The position numbers and the translations under genes are program-made. This document shows positions 25,869 to 34,660 of a DNA stretch of 64,000 nt, piece by piece (the first letter of the stretch is position 1; every line of letters begins with the position of its first letter). Origin of the DNA: an uncultured Clostridium sp. (GTDB lineage: Bacteria; Bacillota; Clostridia; Clostridiales; Clostridiaceae); the NCBI RefSeq assembly GCF_934754925.1, contig NZ_CAKVJA010000008.1:11423-75422 (forward strand). Direction: 5' to 3'. The notes under the pieces were generated by a model that made no database searches, was not told the DNA's origin, and saw nothing but the letters and a program-made list of their open reading frames with translations.

Positions 25869-27368
25869 ATGGAAAGAAGTGCAGGGGTAATAATGCATAT
25901 TGCATCATTACCGGGGAAATTTGGTATTGGAACTTTTGGAAAAGAGGCATATGATTATGTAGAATTTTTATTTAAATCAGGATTAAAATATTGGCAAATA
26001 CTACCATTAGGACAAACGGGATATGGAGATTCTCCATATCAATCATTTTCAGCATTTGCTGGAAATCCATATTTTATTGATTTTGATATTTTAAATAAAG
26101 AGGGTCTTTTAAATCAAGAGGAATATATTTATGAAAATTATGGAGATAACTCTGAATATATAGATTATGGTCTTTTATTTAATGTTAAATATACTGTATT
26201 AAGAAGAGCATATAATAATTTTAAGAATATAGATAATATATATTTAAAGGAAGAATTTAATAAGTTTAATAAGGAAAACGAAGAATGGTTAGCTGATTAT
26301 TCTTTATATATGTCTATTAAAGGGAAATTTAATCTTGTAAGTTGGCAAGAGTGGGATGAAGATATAAAGAAGAGAGAGCCACAAGCAATGGAAAGATATA
26401 GAGAAGAATTATCAGATGAAATTGGATTCTGGTCATTTATCCAATTTATATTCTTTAAACAATGGAATGAATTAAAATCCTTTGCAAATGAAAAGGGAAT
26501 AGAGATTATAGGAGATATGCCTATTTATGTAGCAGAAGATAGCGCTGATGTTTGGAGTAATCCAGAGGCATATTTAATTTATAGTGAAACTTTAAAACCA
26601 ATTTCAGTAGCAGGATGTCCACCAGATGCCTTCTCAGCTACAGGTCAATTATGGGGGAATCCTTTATATGACTGGAATTATATGGAGAAAACGGGCTATA
26701 AGTGGTGGATAAAGAGAGTTAAAGAAAGCTTAAAACTTTATGATATTGTAAGAATAGATCATTTTAGAGGTTTTGAAAGCTATTGGGAAATACCTTATGG
26801 GGAAGAAACTGCTATAAGTGGTAGATGGGTAAAAGGACCAGGTATTAAATTGTTTAATGCTATTAGAGATGAATTAGGAGAAATTAATGTTATAGCTGAA
26901 GATTTAGGATTTTTAACTGATGAAGTTATGGAATTCTTAAAGGAAAGTGGATTCCCGGGAATGAAGGTATTACAATTTGCTTTTGATGCTAGAGAAGAAA
27001 GTAATTATTTACCTCATACTTATATAAATAATTGTATAGCATATACAGGAACTCATGATAATGATACTTTTAGAGGCTGGTTTGAAATGACTGGAAGTAA
27101 ATCAGATGTAGAATACTGTAAAGAATACTTAGCTTTATCTGAAAAAGAGGGATATAACTGGGGATTTATTAGGGGAGCATGGAGTAGTGTAGCTGATGTA
27201 TCAGTGGCTTTAATGCAAGACTTCTTAAATTTGGGTAATGAAACTAGAGTAAATTTCCCATCAACGCTAGGTAATAATTGGAAATGGAGAGCTAAAGAAG
27301 GTAGCTATACAACGGAACTAGCAGATAAGATTTATAGATATACAAAAATGTATGGAAGATGTAAATAA
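25869..27368 (+). CDS. malQ: 4-alpha-glucanotransferase (amylomaltase)
   Basis: MalQ transfers 1,4-alpha-glucan chains among maltodextrins and glucose. The 499-residue GH77 enzyme has the N-terminal MHIASLPGKFGIGTFG and WQILPLGQTGYGDSPYQSFS, the catalytic nucleophile region VRIDHFRGFESYW (Asp at about 296), the acid/base segment VIAEDLGFL (Glu at about 343) and the third acid in YTGTHDND (Asp at about 396). Length is normal for the bacterial type. The SD AAAGGAGCAGAGG precedes the ATG. It is the last gene of the LacI-type locus, with a terminator directly after. Confidence 0.97.
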   Translation: MERSAGVIMHIASLPGKFGIGTFGKEAYDYVEFLFKSGLKYWQILPLGQTGYGDSPYQSFSAFAGNPYFIDFDILNKEGLLNQEEYIYENYGDNSEYIDYGLLFNVKYTVLRRAYNNFKNIDNIYLKEEFNKFNKENEEWLADYSLYMSIKGKFNLVSWQEWDEDIKKREPQAMERYREELSDEIGFWSFIQFIFFKQWNELKSFANEKGIEIIGDMPIYVAEDSADVWSNPEAYLIYSETLKPISVAGCPPDAFSATGQLWGNPLYDWNYMEKTGYKWWIKRVKESLKLYDIVRIDHFRGFESYWEIPYGEETAISGRWVKGPGIKLFNAIRDELGEINVIAEDLGFLTDEVMEFLKESGFPGMKVLQFAFDAREESNYLPHTYINNCIAYTGTHDNDTFRGWFEMTGSKSDVEYCKEYLALSEKEGYNWGFIRGAWSSVADVSVALMQDFLNLGNETRVNFPSTLGNNWKWRAKEGSYTTELADKIYRYTKMYGRCK

Positions 27369-27371
27369 AAT

Positions 27372-27406
27372 AAAAAGCTGTTGCTAAAAAAGTAACAGCT
27401 TTTTTG
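27372..27406 (+). terminator. Intrinsic terminator after malQ
   Basis: AAAAGCTGTT (27373-27382) and AACAGCTTTT (27394-27403) form a stem followed by T residues. Confidence 0.9.
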
Positions 27407-27580
27407 GTACAAGCAGTATTAAATTTTAGTAATATAAAATGTTTAATAAGTGAAAATTTAAATTTTATTTATAATAGAGCTTCTATATATTAATAAAAGT
27501 AAGCAGTGCATTTCATATATTAAAATTATCTTACATAAATATAAATATATTAAACAATATTTATAGAAGGATACGATTTT

Positions 27581-28345
27581 ATGAGTAAGAAAAGTATATA
27601 TGATTTTTTTATAGGATTATTAGCACTTATGCTTTCATTGATATTGTTAATAGAGATATTTATTAATATACCTAATGAAGTTAGATGGACTTTTTACTAT
27701 ATAGATAATATAGTAAGGTTAATTTTTATAGGAGATTATTTTACTAGATTAGTAATAAGTAAAGGTAAAAAACAGTTTATAAAAAAAAATATAATAGATT
27801 TATTTTCTATTTTTCCTATAACAATTTATATAAAAATATTAGGATTCACAATTTTACCAAATAAGATTAATCCATCATATTGTATAAAGACAATTAAATT
27901 TATAATGCTTTCAATATGTGCTATAAAATTTAAAATTAGAGTTAAAGATGAAATACGTAAAAGTAGATTAAATTTTTTATTAGTGATTTCCACAATATTT
28001 ATTGTTATAGGTGCAGTATTAATTTCTCTTGTAGAAGGAATGCCTCTAGGTGATGCATTATGGTGGAGTTTTGTAACTTTTACAACTGTGGGATATGGAG
28101 ATGTTTTACTAAAGACACAATTAGGAAGAACTATTGCAGTGTTATTAATGATAATAGGAATAGGGATTATAGGAGTTATAACTACTAGTTTAACATTATC
28201 ACTTATAGGAGGAAGAAAGGGGTTTAAGAAGACCTATAAAGACAAAATTATAGAGGATGTAAAGAGTATGTTAGATAATTATGATGAATTAACTATTGAG
28301 GATATTGATAATATAGCTAAAATTTTAAAATCCTTAAAGGAATAA
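27581..28345 (+). CDS. Voltage-gated-like potassium channel subunit
   Basis: The 254-residue membrane protein has an N-terminal voltage-sensor-like set of hydrophobic helices. A pore region follows, with the selectivity filter TTVGYGDV at about 171-178 in WWSFVTFTTVGYGDV and an inner helix (LLMIIGIGIIGVITTSLTL). The filter is intact. The cytoplasmic tail (about 215-254) is a charged helix without an RCK domain. The putative S4 is short and poor in Arg, so true voltage gating is doubtful. The ATG at 27581 follows AGAAGGA. It is monocistronic between malQ and a tRNA gene. Confidence 0.9.
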   Translation: MSKKSIYDFFIGLLALMLSLILLIEIFINIPNEVRWTFYYIDNIVRLIFIGDYFTRLVISKGKKQFIKKNIIDLFSIFPITIYIKILGFTILPNKINPSYCIKTIKFIMLSICAIKFKIRVKDEIRKSRLNFLLVISTIFIVIGAVLISLVEGMPLGDALWWSFVTFTTVGYGDVLLKTQLGRTIAVLLMIIGIGIIGVITTSLTLSLIGGRKGFKKTYKDKIIEDVKSMLDNYDELTIEDIDNIAKILKSLKE

Positions 28346-28406
28346 ATGGAAAAAAATTCTTGAATTTAAGGCTATAGTAATTTAAAATTATATTAGTAGT
28401 TTGTAT

Positions 28407-28493
28407 GCAGGTGTGCTGGAATAGGCAGACAGGATAGATTGAGGGTCTATTAAGGGAATCCTTGTGTGGGTTCAAGTCCCACCATCTGCACCA
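28407..28493 (+). tRNA. tRNA-Leu (anticodon GAG)
   Basis: Class II tRNA with an encoded CCA. The acceptor arm GCAGGTG (28407-28413) pairs with CATCTGC (28483-28489, one G-T), followed by A73 and CCA. The anticodon arm is ATAGA-TTGAGGG-TCTAT, giving GAG, which reads the Leu codons CUC and CUU. A long variable arm (TAAGGGAATCCTT) and a TTCAAGT T-loop follow. A T-box leader for leuA with a possible CTC specifier lies 1.2 kb downstream. Confidence 0.96.
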
Positions 28494-28500
28494 TTATATT

Positions 28501-28597
28501 AAGACTATTTTAAAAGTAGATACATAAAATTTAATAGCTAAACTAAAAAGTTAAGCTGTTAAGATGTATTTATTTTAAAAAATAGTCTTTTTATTTT
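28501..28597 (+). terminator. Terminator after tRNA-Leu, branched hairpin
   Basis: AAGACTATTTT (28501-28511) pairs with AAAATAGTCTT (28579-28589), followed by TTTTATTTT. The enclosed 67 bases can form inner stems (GATACAT with ATGTAT; TAGCT with AGCT). This is longer than a simple terminator. Confidence 0.78.
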
Positions 28598-28624
28598 ATA
28601 TTAAGTGAAGAGAGGAAGTTATAA

Positions 28625-29584
28625 ATGAAAAAAATAGTAATATTAGACGGTAAAACATTGGGTGATGTAAGTTTAGAAAAGTTAAGTGAATTTGGAGAAA
28701 TTAAATATTATGATACTACTGATATTAGTGAGGTAAAGGAAAGAATAAGAGAAGCTAATATAATACTAACAAACAAAGTAATTTTAAATAGAGAAAATTT
28801 AAGTGATGCAAATAATTTAGAATTTATAGCAGAAGTAGCTACTGGATTTAATAATATAGATATAGAGTATGCTAAAGAGAGGGGAATAGGAGTAGCTAAT
28901 GTTGCTGGATATTCTACTAATGCAGTAGTTCAACATACATTTGCATCAGCTTTAGCTTTATTAGATGAAATTACTTACTATGATAATTATGTTAAAAGTG
29001 GAGAGTATTCAAAATCAGGTTTATTTACATGTTTAAATAAGCCTTATTATGAGATTGAAGGTAAAACTTGGGGAATAATAGGCCTTGGAAATATTGGTAA
29101 AAGAGTAGCTAAAATTGCAGAAGCTTTTGGAGCTAAAGTAGTATATTATTCTACAACAGGTAATAATTTTAATGATGAATTTAATAGAGTATCTTTTGAG
29201 GAACTATTAAATAATAGTGATATTATATCTATACATGCACCATTAAGTAAAAATACTTTAGGTTTGATAGATTATAAAGCTTTATGTAAAATGAAGCATT
29301 CAGCAATTATAGTTAATATGGGAAGAGGACCTATTATTATTGAAGAAGATTTAGCAAGAGCTATTGATGAAGAGAAAATTAGAGGTGCTGCTTTAGATGT
29401 GTTCGAAGTAGAGCCAATAAAGATAAATAGTGCCCTCTTAACAATGAAAAATAAGGATAGAATAATATTGTCTCCACATATAGCTTGGGCAAGTATAGAA
29501 GCTAGAGAAAGATTATTTAATGAGGTTATAGAAAATATAAGGGCATTTTATAATGGTAAAGTTAGAAATAGAGTAGATAAATAA
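28625..29584 (+). CDS. D-2-hydroxyacid dehydrogenase (NAD-dependent)
   Basis: The 319-residue product belongs to the D-isomer 2-hydroxyacid dehydrogenase family. It has a Rossmann motif GLGNIGKRVAKIAEAFG at about 152-168, the substrate-side EVATGFNNIDI near 77, the catalytic Glu segment in DVFEVEPI near 260 and the catalytic His in SPHIAWAS near 285. The specificity cannot be fixed: hydroxypyruvate, glyoxylate or D-lactate-type reductions are all possible. The SD GAGAGGAAG precedes the ATG. It lies between tRNA-Leu and the leuA T-box and has its own upstream region. Confidence 0.92.
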   Translation: MKKIVILDGKTLGDVSLEKLSEFGEIKYYDTTDISEVKERIREANIILTNKVILNRENLSDANNLEFIAEVATGFNNIDIEYAKERGIGVANVAGYSTNAVVQHTFASALALLDEITYYDNYVKSGEYSKSGLFTCLNKPYYEIEGKTWGIIGLGNIGKRVAKIAEAFGAKVVYYSTTGNNFNDEFNRVSFEELLNNSDIISIHAPLSKNTLGLIDYKALCKMKHSAIIVNMGRGPIIIEEDLARAIDEEKIRGAALDVFEVEPIKINSALLTMKNKDRIILSPHIAWASIEARERLFNEVIENIRAFYNGKVRNRVDK

Positions 29585-29599
29585 AATGAAGAATAATTA

Positions 29600-29628
29600 T
29601 TGACAGAAATATACTTTTATAGTAATAT
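29600..29628 (+). promoter_or_regulatory. Sigma-A promoter for the leuA T-box transcript
   Basis: TTGACA (29600-29605), a 17-base spacer and TAATAT (29623-29628). Transcription would begin near 29635, just before the T-box structure. Confidence 0.8.
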
Positions 29629-29654
29629 TATAAAAAAGTCATAAAACAAGCAAA

Positions 29655-29864
29655 GATTGAGAGTAGTAGAAAATAAGTAATTTTTCAGAGAGTAGACGTA
29701 TGCTGTGAGTCTATAAATTAATGTTTTTGAACTCGCTCATGAGCTATAAAGATGAAATATTAGTAGTCTTTATCGGAATAATACCGTTATTTTAATTAAG
29801 TGAAATTTTGGATGGTACCGCGCAAACACGCTCCAATATAAGGGGTGGTTTGTGCTTTTTTTGC
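29655..29864 (+). ncRNA. T-box riboswitch (leucine), leader of leuA
   Basis: The leader contains the T-box antiterminator core GGATGGTACCGCG (29810-29822), a purine-rich 5' part (CAGAGAGTAGAC at 29686-29697) and an intrinsic terminator made from GCGCAAACACGCTCC (from 29821) with GGGGTGGTTTGTGC (29842-29855) plus seven T. Uncharged tRNA would stabilise the antiterminator. The likely specifier is CTC at 29732-29734 in TTTGAACTCGC, which fits tRNA-Leu(GAG) and the leuA gene downstream. T-box class is firm; the specifier is an inference. Confidence 0.9.
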
Positions 29865-29924
29865 TTAGTTTTAAATGATTCAGTGCAAATCTATTATATT
29901 TAAATTTAAAGGGGGCTTTTATAA

Positions 29925-31598
29925 ATGTTAAATTATAATAAGTATAGAAGATTTGAAACTATAAATTTTAAGGAAAGAACTTGGCCAAATAACAATATTA
30001 AAAAAGCGCCAATATGGTGTAGTGTAGATTTAAGAGATGGAAATCAAGCACTTATAAATCCAATGAATATAGATGAGAAGATAGAATTTTTTAATTTACT
30101 AGTTAAATTGGGGTTTAAGGAAATAGAAGTTGGTTTTCCATCAGCATCACAAATAGAATATGATTTTTTAAGAAGATTAATTGATGAAAAACTTATACCG
30201 GATGATGTAGTAGTTCAAGTATTAACACAAGCTAGACCACATTTAATAGAAAAGACATTTGAATCACTAAAGGGAGCTAAACAAGCTATAGTTCATATAT
30301 ATAATTCTACATCTGTACTACAGAGGGATGTTGTTTTTAATATGAGCAAAGAGGAAATAAAGAAAATTGCTATAAAAGGTACAGAACTTGTAAAGAAATG
30401 TGCTTCAGATTTTGAAGGAAAAGTATTTTTAGAATATTCACCAGAAAGTTTTACAGGTACAGAAGTAGAATATGCTCTTGAAGTATGTGATGCGGTTGCG
30501 GATGTTTGGGGAGCATCACAGAATAATAAAATAATAATAAATCTTCCATCAACAGTTCAAATGGATACGCCAAATGTTTTTGCTGATCAAGTAGAGTATA
30601 TGTGTAAAAACTTTAAAGATAGAAAGCGAATTATAGTAAGTGTTCATCCTCATAATGACAGGGGTACAGGTGTAGCAGATGCAGAGCTAGCACTTTTAGC
30701 AGGAGCTGACAGAGTAGAAGGGACTCTATTTGGAAATGGAGAAAGAACTGGAAATGTAGATTTACTTACTGTTGCATATAATATGTTTTCTCATGGAATC
30801 AACCCTATGCTGAATATTGGGAATATAAATGAAATAATTGAAATATATGAGAGATGTGTCAAAATACCTGTTCATGTAAGACATCCATATGCTGGGGATC
30901 TAGTATTTACAGCATTTTCAGGATCACATCAAGATGCTATAAATAAGGGAATGAAGAAGTATGAAGAAAGAGGCTCTAAGTTGTGGGAAGTACCTTATTT
31001 ACCTGTTGATCCAAACGATTTAGGAAGAGAATATGAACCTTTAGTAAGAATAAATAGCCAATCAGGAAAAGGTGGCGTAGCTTTTGTAATGGATCATTGT
31101 TTTGGATATAAGTTGCCAAAGGAAATGCAACAAGAATTTGCGGAGATAGTACAAAAAATTTCAGAAGCTAAAGGAGAGGTTCAGCCAGATGAAATTCTAA
31201 AAGCATTTAGAAAGGAGTATTTAGATTTGGATGAACCATTTAAATTAATAAATATGTCCATATCTGATATAGATCATGGAAGCAATGAAACCACAAAGAT
31301 TAAAGCAAGAATTAAATATAATAATGTAGAAATGGACATAGAGGGAAGTGGTAATGGCCCTATAGATTCATTAGGTAGAGCTTTATATAATAGTAATTTA
31401 ATAGATATATCTATTATGGATTATAAGGAACATGCGTTAAGTAAAGGGTCAGAAGCAGAAGCTGCAGCCTATGTATATATGAAGAGAAATGATATAGATA
31501 AGAAAACATTTGGTGTTGGAGTTGATAGTAATATAACACGTGCATCTATAAAATCTATAATTAGTGCAATAAATAGATTGTATAAGCTGGATTCTTAG
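29925..31598 (+). CDS. leuA: 2-isopropylmalate synthase
   Basis: LeuA condenses acetyl-CoA with 2-ketoisovalerate, the first committed step of leucine synthesis. The 557-residue product is the long form: a TIM-barrel catalytic domain with CSVDLRDGNQAL at about 32-43 and HPHNDRGTGVADAELALLAG at about 243-262 (metal-binding HxH in the first, NGERTGN at about 276), and a C-terminal LeuA allosteric dimer domain (about 430-550, GPIDSLGRALY). SD AAAGGGGG. It is controlled by the leucine T-box upstream. No leuB, leuC or leuD is in this window, so it is separated from the rest of the pathway. Confidence 0.95.
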   Translation: MLNYNKYRRFETINFKERTWPNNNIKKAPIWCSVDLRDGNQALINPMNIDEKIEFFNLLVKLGFKEIEVGFPSASQIEYDFLRRLIDEKLIPDDVVVQVLTQARPHLIEKTFESLKGAKQAIVHIYNSTSVLQRDVVFNMSKEEIKKIAIKGTELVKKCASDFEGKVFLEYSPESFTGTEVEYALEVCDAVADVWGASQNNKIIINLPSTVQMDTPNVFADQVEYMCKNFKDRKRIIVSVHPHNDRGTGVADAELALLAGADRVEGTLFGNGERTGNVDLLTVAYNMFSHGINPMLNIGNINEIIEIYERCVKIPVHVRHPYAGDLVFTAFSGSHQDAINKGMKKYEERGSKLWEVPYLPVDPNDLGREYEPLVRINSQSGKGGVAFVMDHCFGYKLPKEMQQEFAEIVQKISEAKGEVQPDEILKAFRKEYLDLDEPFKLINMSISDIDHGSNETTKIKARIKYNNVEMDIEGSGNGPIDSLGRALYNSNLIDISIMDYKEHALSKGSEAEAAAYVYMKRNDIDKKTFGVGVDSNITRASIKSIISAINRLYKLDS

Positions 31599-31623
31599 AT
31601 TCAGATAAAATGTAAAAAATATA

Positions 31624-31652
31624 TTGATTTAATTCTATTTAATGTATATAAT
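31624..31652 (+). promoter_or_regulatory. Sigma-A promoter for the glycine riboswitch transcript
   Basis: TTGATT (31624-31629), 17 bases, TATAAT (31647-31652), about 20-25 bases before the first aptamer. Confidence 0.78.
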
Positions 31653-31670
31653 GACTTTATAATTTAATAT

Positions 31671-31838
31671 GTTCGGATGAAGGTAATGGGAGAGCGATTT
31701 AAATCCACCGAAGAAGTAAATCTTTCAGGTATTAGGACCGTTACTGGACGAGCCTCTGGAGAGACTCATATTAGAGCACCGAAGGAGCAAGGTTTAATTT
31801 AAGTTAAATTGAAACTCTCAGGTAAAAGGACAGGGGAT
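31671..31838 (+). ncRNA. Tandem glycine riboswitch
   Basis: Two glycine aptamers stand in series. The first reads GGGAGAG (31688-31694), CCACCGAAGAAG (31705-31716), CAGGTATTAGGACC (31726-31739) and GGACGAGCCTCTGGAGAG. The second reads GCACCGAAGGAGCAAGG (31775-31791) and CTCAGGTAAAAGGACAGGGG (31816-31835). These are the conserved P1-P3 junction segments. It precedes an AGCS amino-acid symporter, a usual target of this class. Confidence 0.95.
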
Positions 31839-32077
31839 AAAAGTGATTTATAGTAAAAATTAAAATGAATAATTAATAATATTGCAGAGAAGTATTTTTA
31901 ATTAAAAATTAAGAGTAGCATTTATAAGCAGAAAGCCATTTAGCTAGAAAAAATAAGTTGTAAATTTATTTTAATTTTTAATTTTTTTCTCAATTTAGTT
32001 AATAAATTTAGATGATTTTTATCATATAATTACTTTTAATCTCCTCCTATAAATTTATTTTTAAGGAGGATTTTTTT
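31839..32077 (+). promoter_or_regulatory. Long riboswitch expression platform with hairpin over the SD
   Basis: About 240 AT-rich bases separate the aptamers from the symporter start. No gene is seen in them. At the end TCCTCCT (32042-32048) pairs with AGGAGGA (32064-32070), directly followed by seven T and the ATG at 32078. The stem hides the only SD (AGGAGG) and also has the form of an intrinsic terminator. Confidence 0.7.
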
Positions 32078-33484
32078 ATGGAGTTTTTTAAAATAATTGA
32101 ACAATTATTAAATAAGATTAATGGTATAGTATGGGGGCCACCTCTACTTATATTATTGATTGGAACAGGAGTTTATTTTACTTTTAAATTAAAATTATTA
32201 CAAATATTTAAGTTGCCATTAGCTATTAAATATTTATTTTTAAAAGATGATGAGGAATATGATGATGATGCAAAAGGTGATGTATCAAGTTTTGCAGCAC
32301 TTTGTACTGCATTATCAGCAACTATAGGTACTGGTAATATTGTTGGAGTTGCGACTGCAATAGCATCAGGCGGTCCAGGAGCACTTTTATGGATGTGGAT
32401 AGCAGCGTTTTTTGGAATGGCTACTAAATATGCTGAAGGAGTTCTAGCAATTAAGTATAGAGAGGTGGATGAAAATGGACAAATGTCTGGTGGTCCTATG
32501 TATTATATAGAAAAGGGTGTAGGAAGTAAGTTATTAGCTAAAATATTTGCTATTTTTGGCGTTGGAGTAGCTCTTTTTGGGATAGGAACATTTGGACAAG
32601 TAAATTCTATAGCATCAGCAGCTAAATTAACATTTAATGTACCATTATGGATTAGTGCAGTAGTTATTACTATTTTAGTATCATTAATTACATTAGGCGG
32701 CATAAAGAGAATATCAAAAGTAGCAGAAAAAATAGTGCCATCAATGGCAATTATGTATATATTAGGAGCATTAATGGTATTAATATTTAATTTTAAATCT
32801 ATACCAGGAGCTATAATATTAATACTTAATAGTGCAGTAAATCCTAAGGCAGCATTAGGGGGTGCAGTTGGTATAACTCTATCAATGACTATTAAAAGAG
32901 GAATAGGAAGAGGAGTATTTTCAAATGAAGCTGGTTTAGGAAGTGCTCCAATAGCAGCCGCAGCGGCTAAAACTAAATCTCCAGTTAAACAAGGACTAAT
33001 TTCAATGACAGGAACATTTATAGATACAATAATAATTTGTACAATGACTGGTTTAGCTATAGTTTTAACTAGAAGCTTTAGTGGTGGACTTGAGGGAGCT
33101 GCGATGACAACAGCAGCCTTTGAACAAGGTTTACCTTTTGCAGCAATAGGAAAGTATATAGTAAATATAGGATTAATATTTTTTGCATTTACTACTATTA
33201 TAGGATGGAACTATTATGGTGAAAGGTGTACTGAATATTTAGTAGGTGTTAAAGGAATAATGTTATATAAAATTGTATTTATAGCATTTGTAGGGGTAGG
33301 ACCTTTCCTATCATTAGATTTAGTATTTATAATAGCTGATATAGTAAATGGATTAATGGCAATACCTAATTTAATTGGTTTAATAGCATTAAGAAATGTA
33401 GTTATAAATGAAACTAATGAATTTTTTGAAAAGTTAAAGAGGAAAAGTAAGATAGATAAAGATAATAAGTTAAAAGCTAATTAG
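32078..33484 (+). CDS. Sodium:alanine/glycine symporter (AGCS family)
   Basis: The 468-residue membrane protein has the AGCS family opening WGPPLLILLIGTGVYFTFKL at about 19-38. The signature region is ALCTALSATIGTGNIVGVATAIASGGPGALLWMW at about 72-105, followed by SGGPMYYIEKG and later FSNEAGLGSAPIAAAAAKT at about 286. About ten hydrophobic segments are seen. It imports alanine or glycine with Na+ or H+. Control by the tandem glycine riboswitch upstream points to glycine as the relevant substrate. The SD is inside a hairpin (see leader). Confidence 0.95.
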   Translation: MEFFKIIEQLLNKINGIVWGPPLLILLIGTGVYFTFKLKLLQIFKLPLAIKYLFLKDDEEYDDDAKGDVSSFAALCTALSATIGTGNIVGVATAIASGGPGALLWMWIAAFFGMATKYAEGVLAIKYREVDENGQMSGGPMYYIEKGVGSKLLAKIFAIFGVGVALFGIGTFGQVNSIASAAKLTFNVPLWISAVVITILVSLITLGGIKRISKVAEKIVPSMAIMYILGALMVLIFNFKSIPGAIILILNSAVNPKAALGGAVGITLSMTIKRGIGRGVFSNEAGLGSAPIAAAAAKTKSPVKQGLISMTGTFIDTIIICTMTGLAIVLTRSFSGGLEGAAMTTAAFEQGLPFAAIGKYIVNIGLIFFAFTTIIGWNYYGERCTEYLVGVKGIMLYKIVFIAFVGVGPFLSLDLVFIIADIVNGLMAIPNLIGLIALRNVVINETNEFFEKLKRKSKIDKDNKLKAN

Positions 33485-33489
33485 ATAAT

Positions 33490-33533
33490 AAGGGGTCTAT
33501 ATATATTATTAGAGTATATATAGATCCTTTTAA
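33490..33533 (+). terminator. Intrinsic terminator after the AGCS symporter
   Basis: AAGGGGTCTATATATA (33490-33505) and TATATATAGATCCTTT (33515-33530) form a long stem with one mismatch, then T residues. Confidence 0.85.
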
Positions 33534-33689
33534 GTTGTAAAATTTAAATTAGTAATAAACATTTAATAAATTCATATTATTAAATGTAATAAAAAAATAT
33601 ATATAAAGGCAAAATAATTAAAAAAAGTATATAAAGAATATTACTTTAAGAATAAAAGGTGTATTTTTAAATTTATAGGAGAGTTGAAA

Positions 33690-34409
33690 ATGAAAAAAAA
33701 TATTAAATATTATGGATTAAGAAGCTATACTAAAAGAGATAAAAAAATAAAGTTGGAAAAAATATGTGTAGTTAGTATATTTACAATTCTTATATTATAT
33801 ATAATGGTTTTAAACTTAAGAAGTAATATTTCACAAGAAGGAAGTGATTTACAAGAAGTAGCAGTTGTGGAAAATAAGCAAGAAGAAAATATAATAGAAG
33901 AGGCTATTAATCAAGAAGTATATTCTAATACATATATAGATAGTGATAAGATGGAATTTATAAAAACTATATCAGATGGAGCTATCAGTAATTATAATAA
34001 ATATGGAATATTACCATCAATAACTATGGCTCAAGCAATATTAGAATCAGGATGGGGAAGTTCAGAGTTAGCAGTTACACATAATAATTTATTTGGAATA
34101 AAGGCAGATACTAGGTGGAATGGAGCAGTTGCCACAATAACAACAAGTGAAAATTATAATGATTCTACAATAGCTAACTTTAGAAAATACGAAAATATTA
34201 ATGAATCAATTGAGGATCATGGGAAATTTTTATATGAAAATTCAAGGTATGCTGAATATGGACTATTTAATAGAAAGGACTATAAAGCACAAGCACAGGC
34301 ATTAGAAGATGCTGGATACAGTACAGTTAAAAATGAAAATGGAGAACCAATATATGCTGATAAGCTAATAGCACTTATAGAAAAATATAACCTAATGCAA
34401 TATGACTAA
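33690..34409 (+). CDS. Membrane-anchored N-acetylglucosaminidase (GH73-type)
   Basis: The 239-residue product has an N-terminal membrane anchor (VVSIFTILILYIMVLNL at about 28-45), an acidic linker and a C-terminal glucosaminidase domain (about 85-236). That domain has PSITMAQAILESGWGSSELA (catalytic Glu in ILESGWG), HNNLFGIKADTRW and FRKYENINESIEDHG. It cleaves glycan strands of peptidoglycan outside the cell. ATG 33690 follows AGGAGAG with a 6-base spacer; a TTG two codons upstream overlaps that SD. Monocistronic. Confidence 0.93.
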   Translation: MKKNIKYYGLRSYTKRDKKIKLEKICVVSIFTILILYIMVLNLRSNISQEGSDLQEVAVVENKQEENIIEEAINQEVYSNTYIDSDKMEFIKTISDGAISNYNKYGILPSITMAQAILESGWGSSELAVTHNNLFGIKADTRWNGAVATITTSENYNDSTIANFRKYENINESIEDHGKFLYENSRYAEYGLFNRKDYKAQAQALEDAGYSTVKNENGEPIYADKLIALIEKYNLMQYD

Positions 34410-34411
34410 AT

Positions 34412-34472
34412 TGCACACTACATGGAAGGGAAAAATGAAATATTTATTTTCCGGGAACGGTGAAATTTTCGC
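34412..34472 (+). repeat. Dispersed element, copy 2
   Basis: From TTGCACACTACATGGAAGGG onward this stretch matches the minus strand of 6102-6162. Both contain GAAAAATGAAATATTTATTT, then GGGAAC and TGAAAT-TTT. It directly precedes and partly overlaps the long hairpin at 34464-34589. Confidence 0.55.
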
Positions 34473-34589
34473 CTAGAATTTATATCTTTGTTCCATTGAA
34501 CTTGCTAAAGTTGTAAAAGCCGCTGACGCTTCAATACAACTTCTTTACGCAAGTTCAATTCCACAAAGATTAAATTCTTAACGAAAATT
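34464..34589 (+). other. 126-nt extended hairpin between convergent genes
   Basis: Four arm pairs nest in order: AATTTTCG (34464) with CGAAAATT (34582), AGAATTTA (34475) with TAAATTCT (34571), ATCTTTGT (34484) with ACAAAGAT (34563), and ATTGAACTTGC (34495) with GCAAGTTCAAT (34549). Further inner pairs are TAAAG/CTTTA, TTGTA/TACAA and AAGC/GCTT. The internal loops are small and nearly symmetric. GC content is higher than in flanking gaps. It is neither an ordinary terminator nor a known RNA class that I recognise. Confidence 0.65.
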
Positions 34590-34660
34590 ACACTAATTTC
34601 TGGAGAGAATATCATTAATTTTCGTCATCATGGCATTAACGCTTTGATGCGCAATATTTT

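Noticed and set aside
28501..28597. Long hairpin after tRNA-Leu as a separate small RNA
   Set aside because: Position right after the tRNA and the T run make a terminator the simpler reading.
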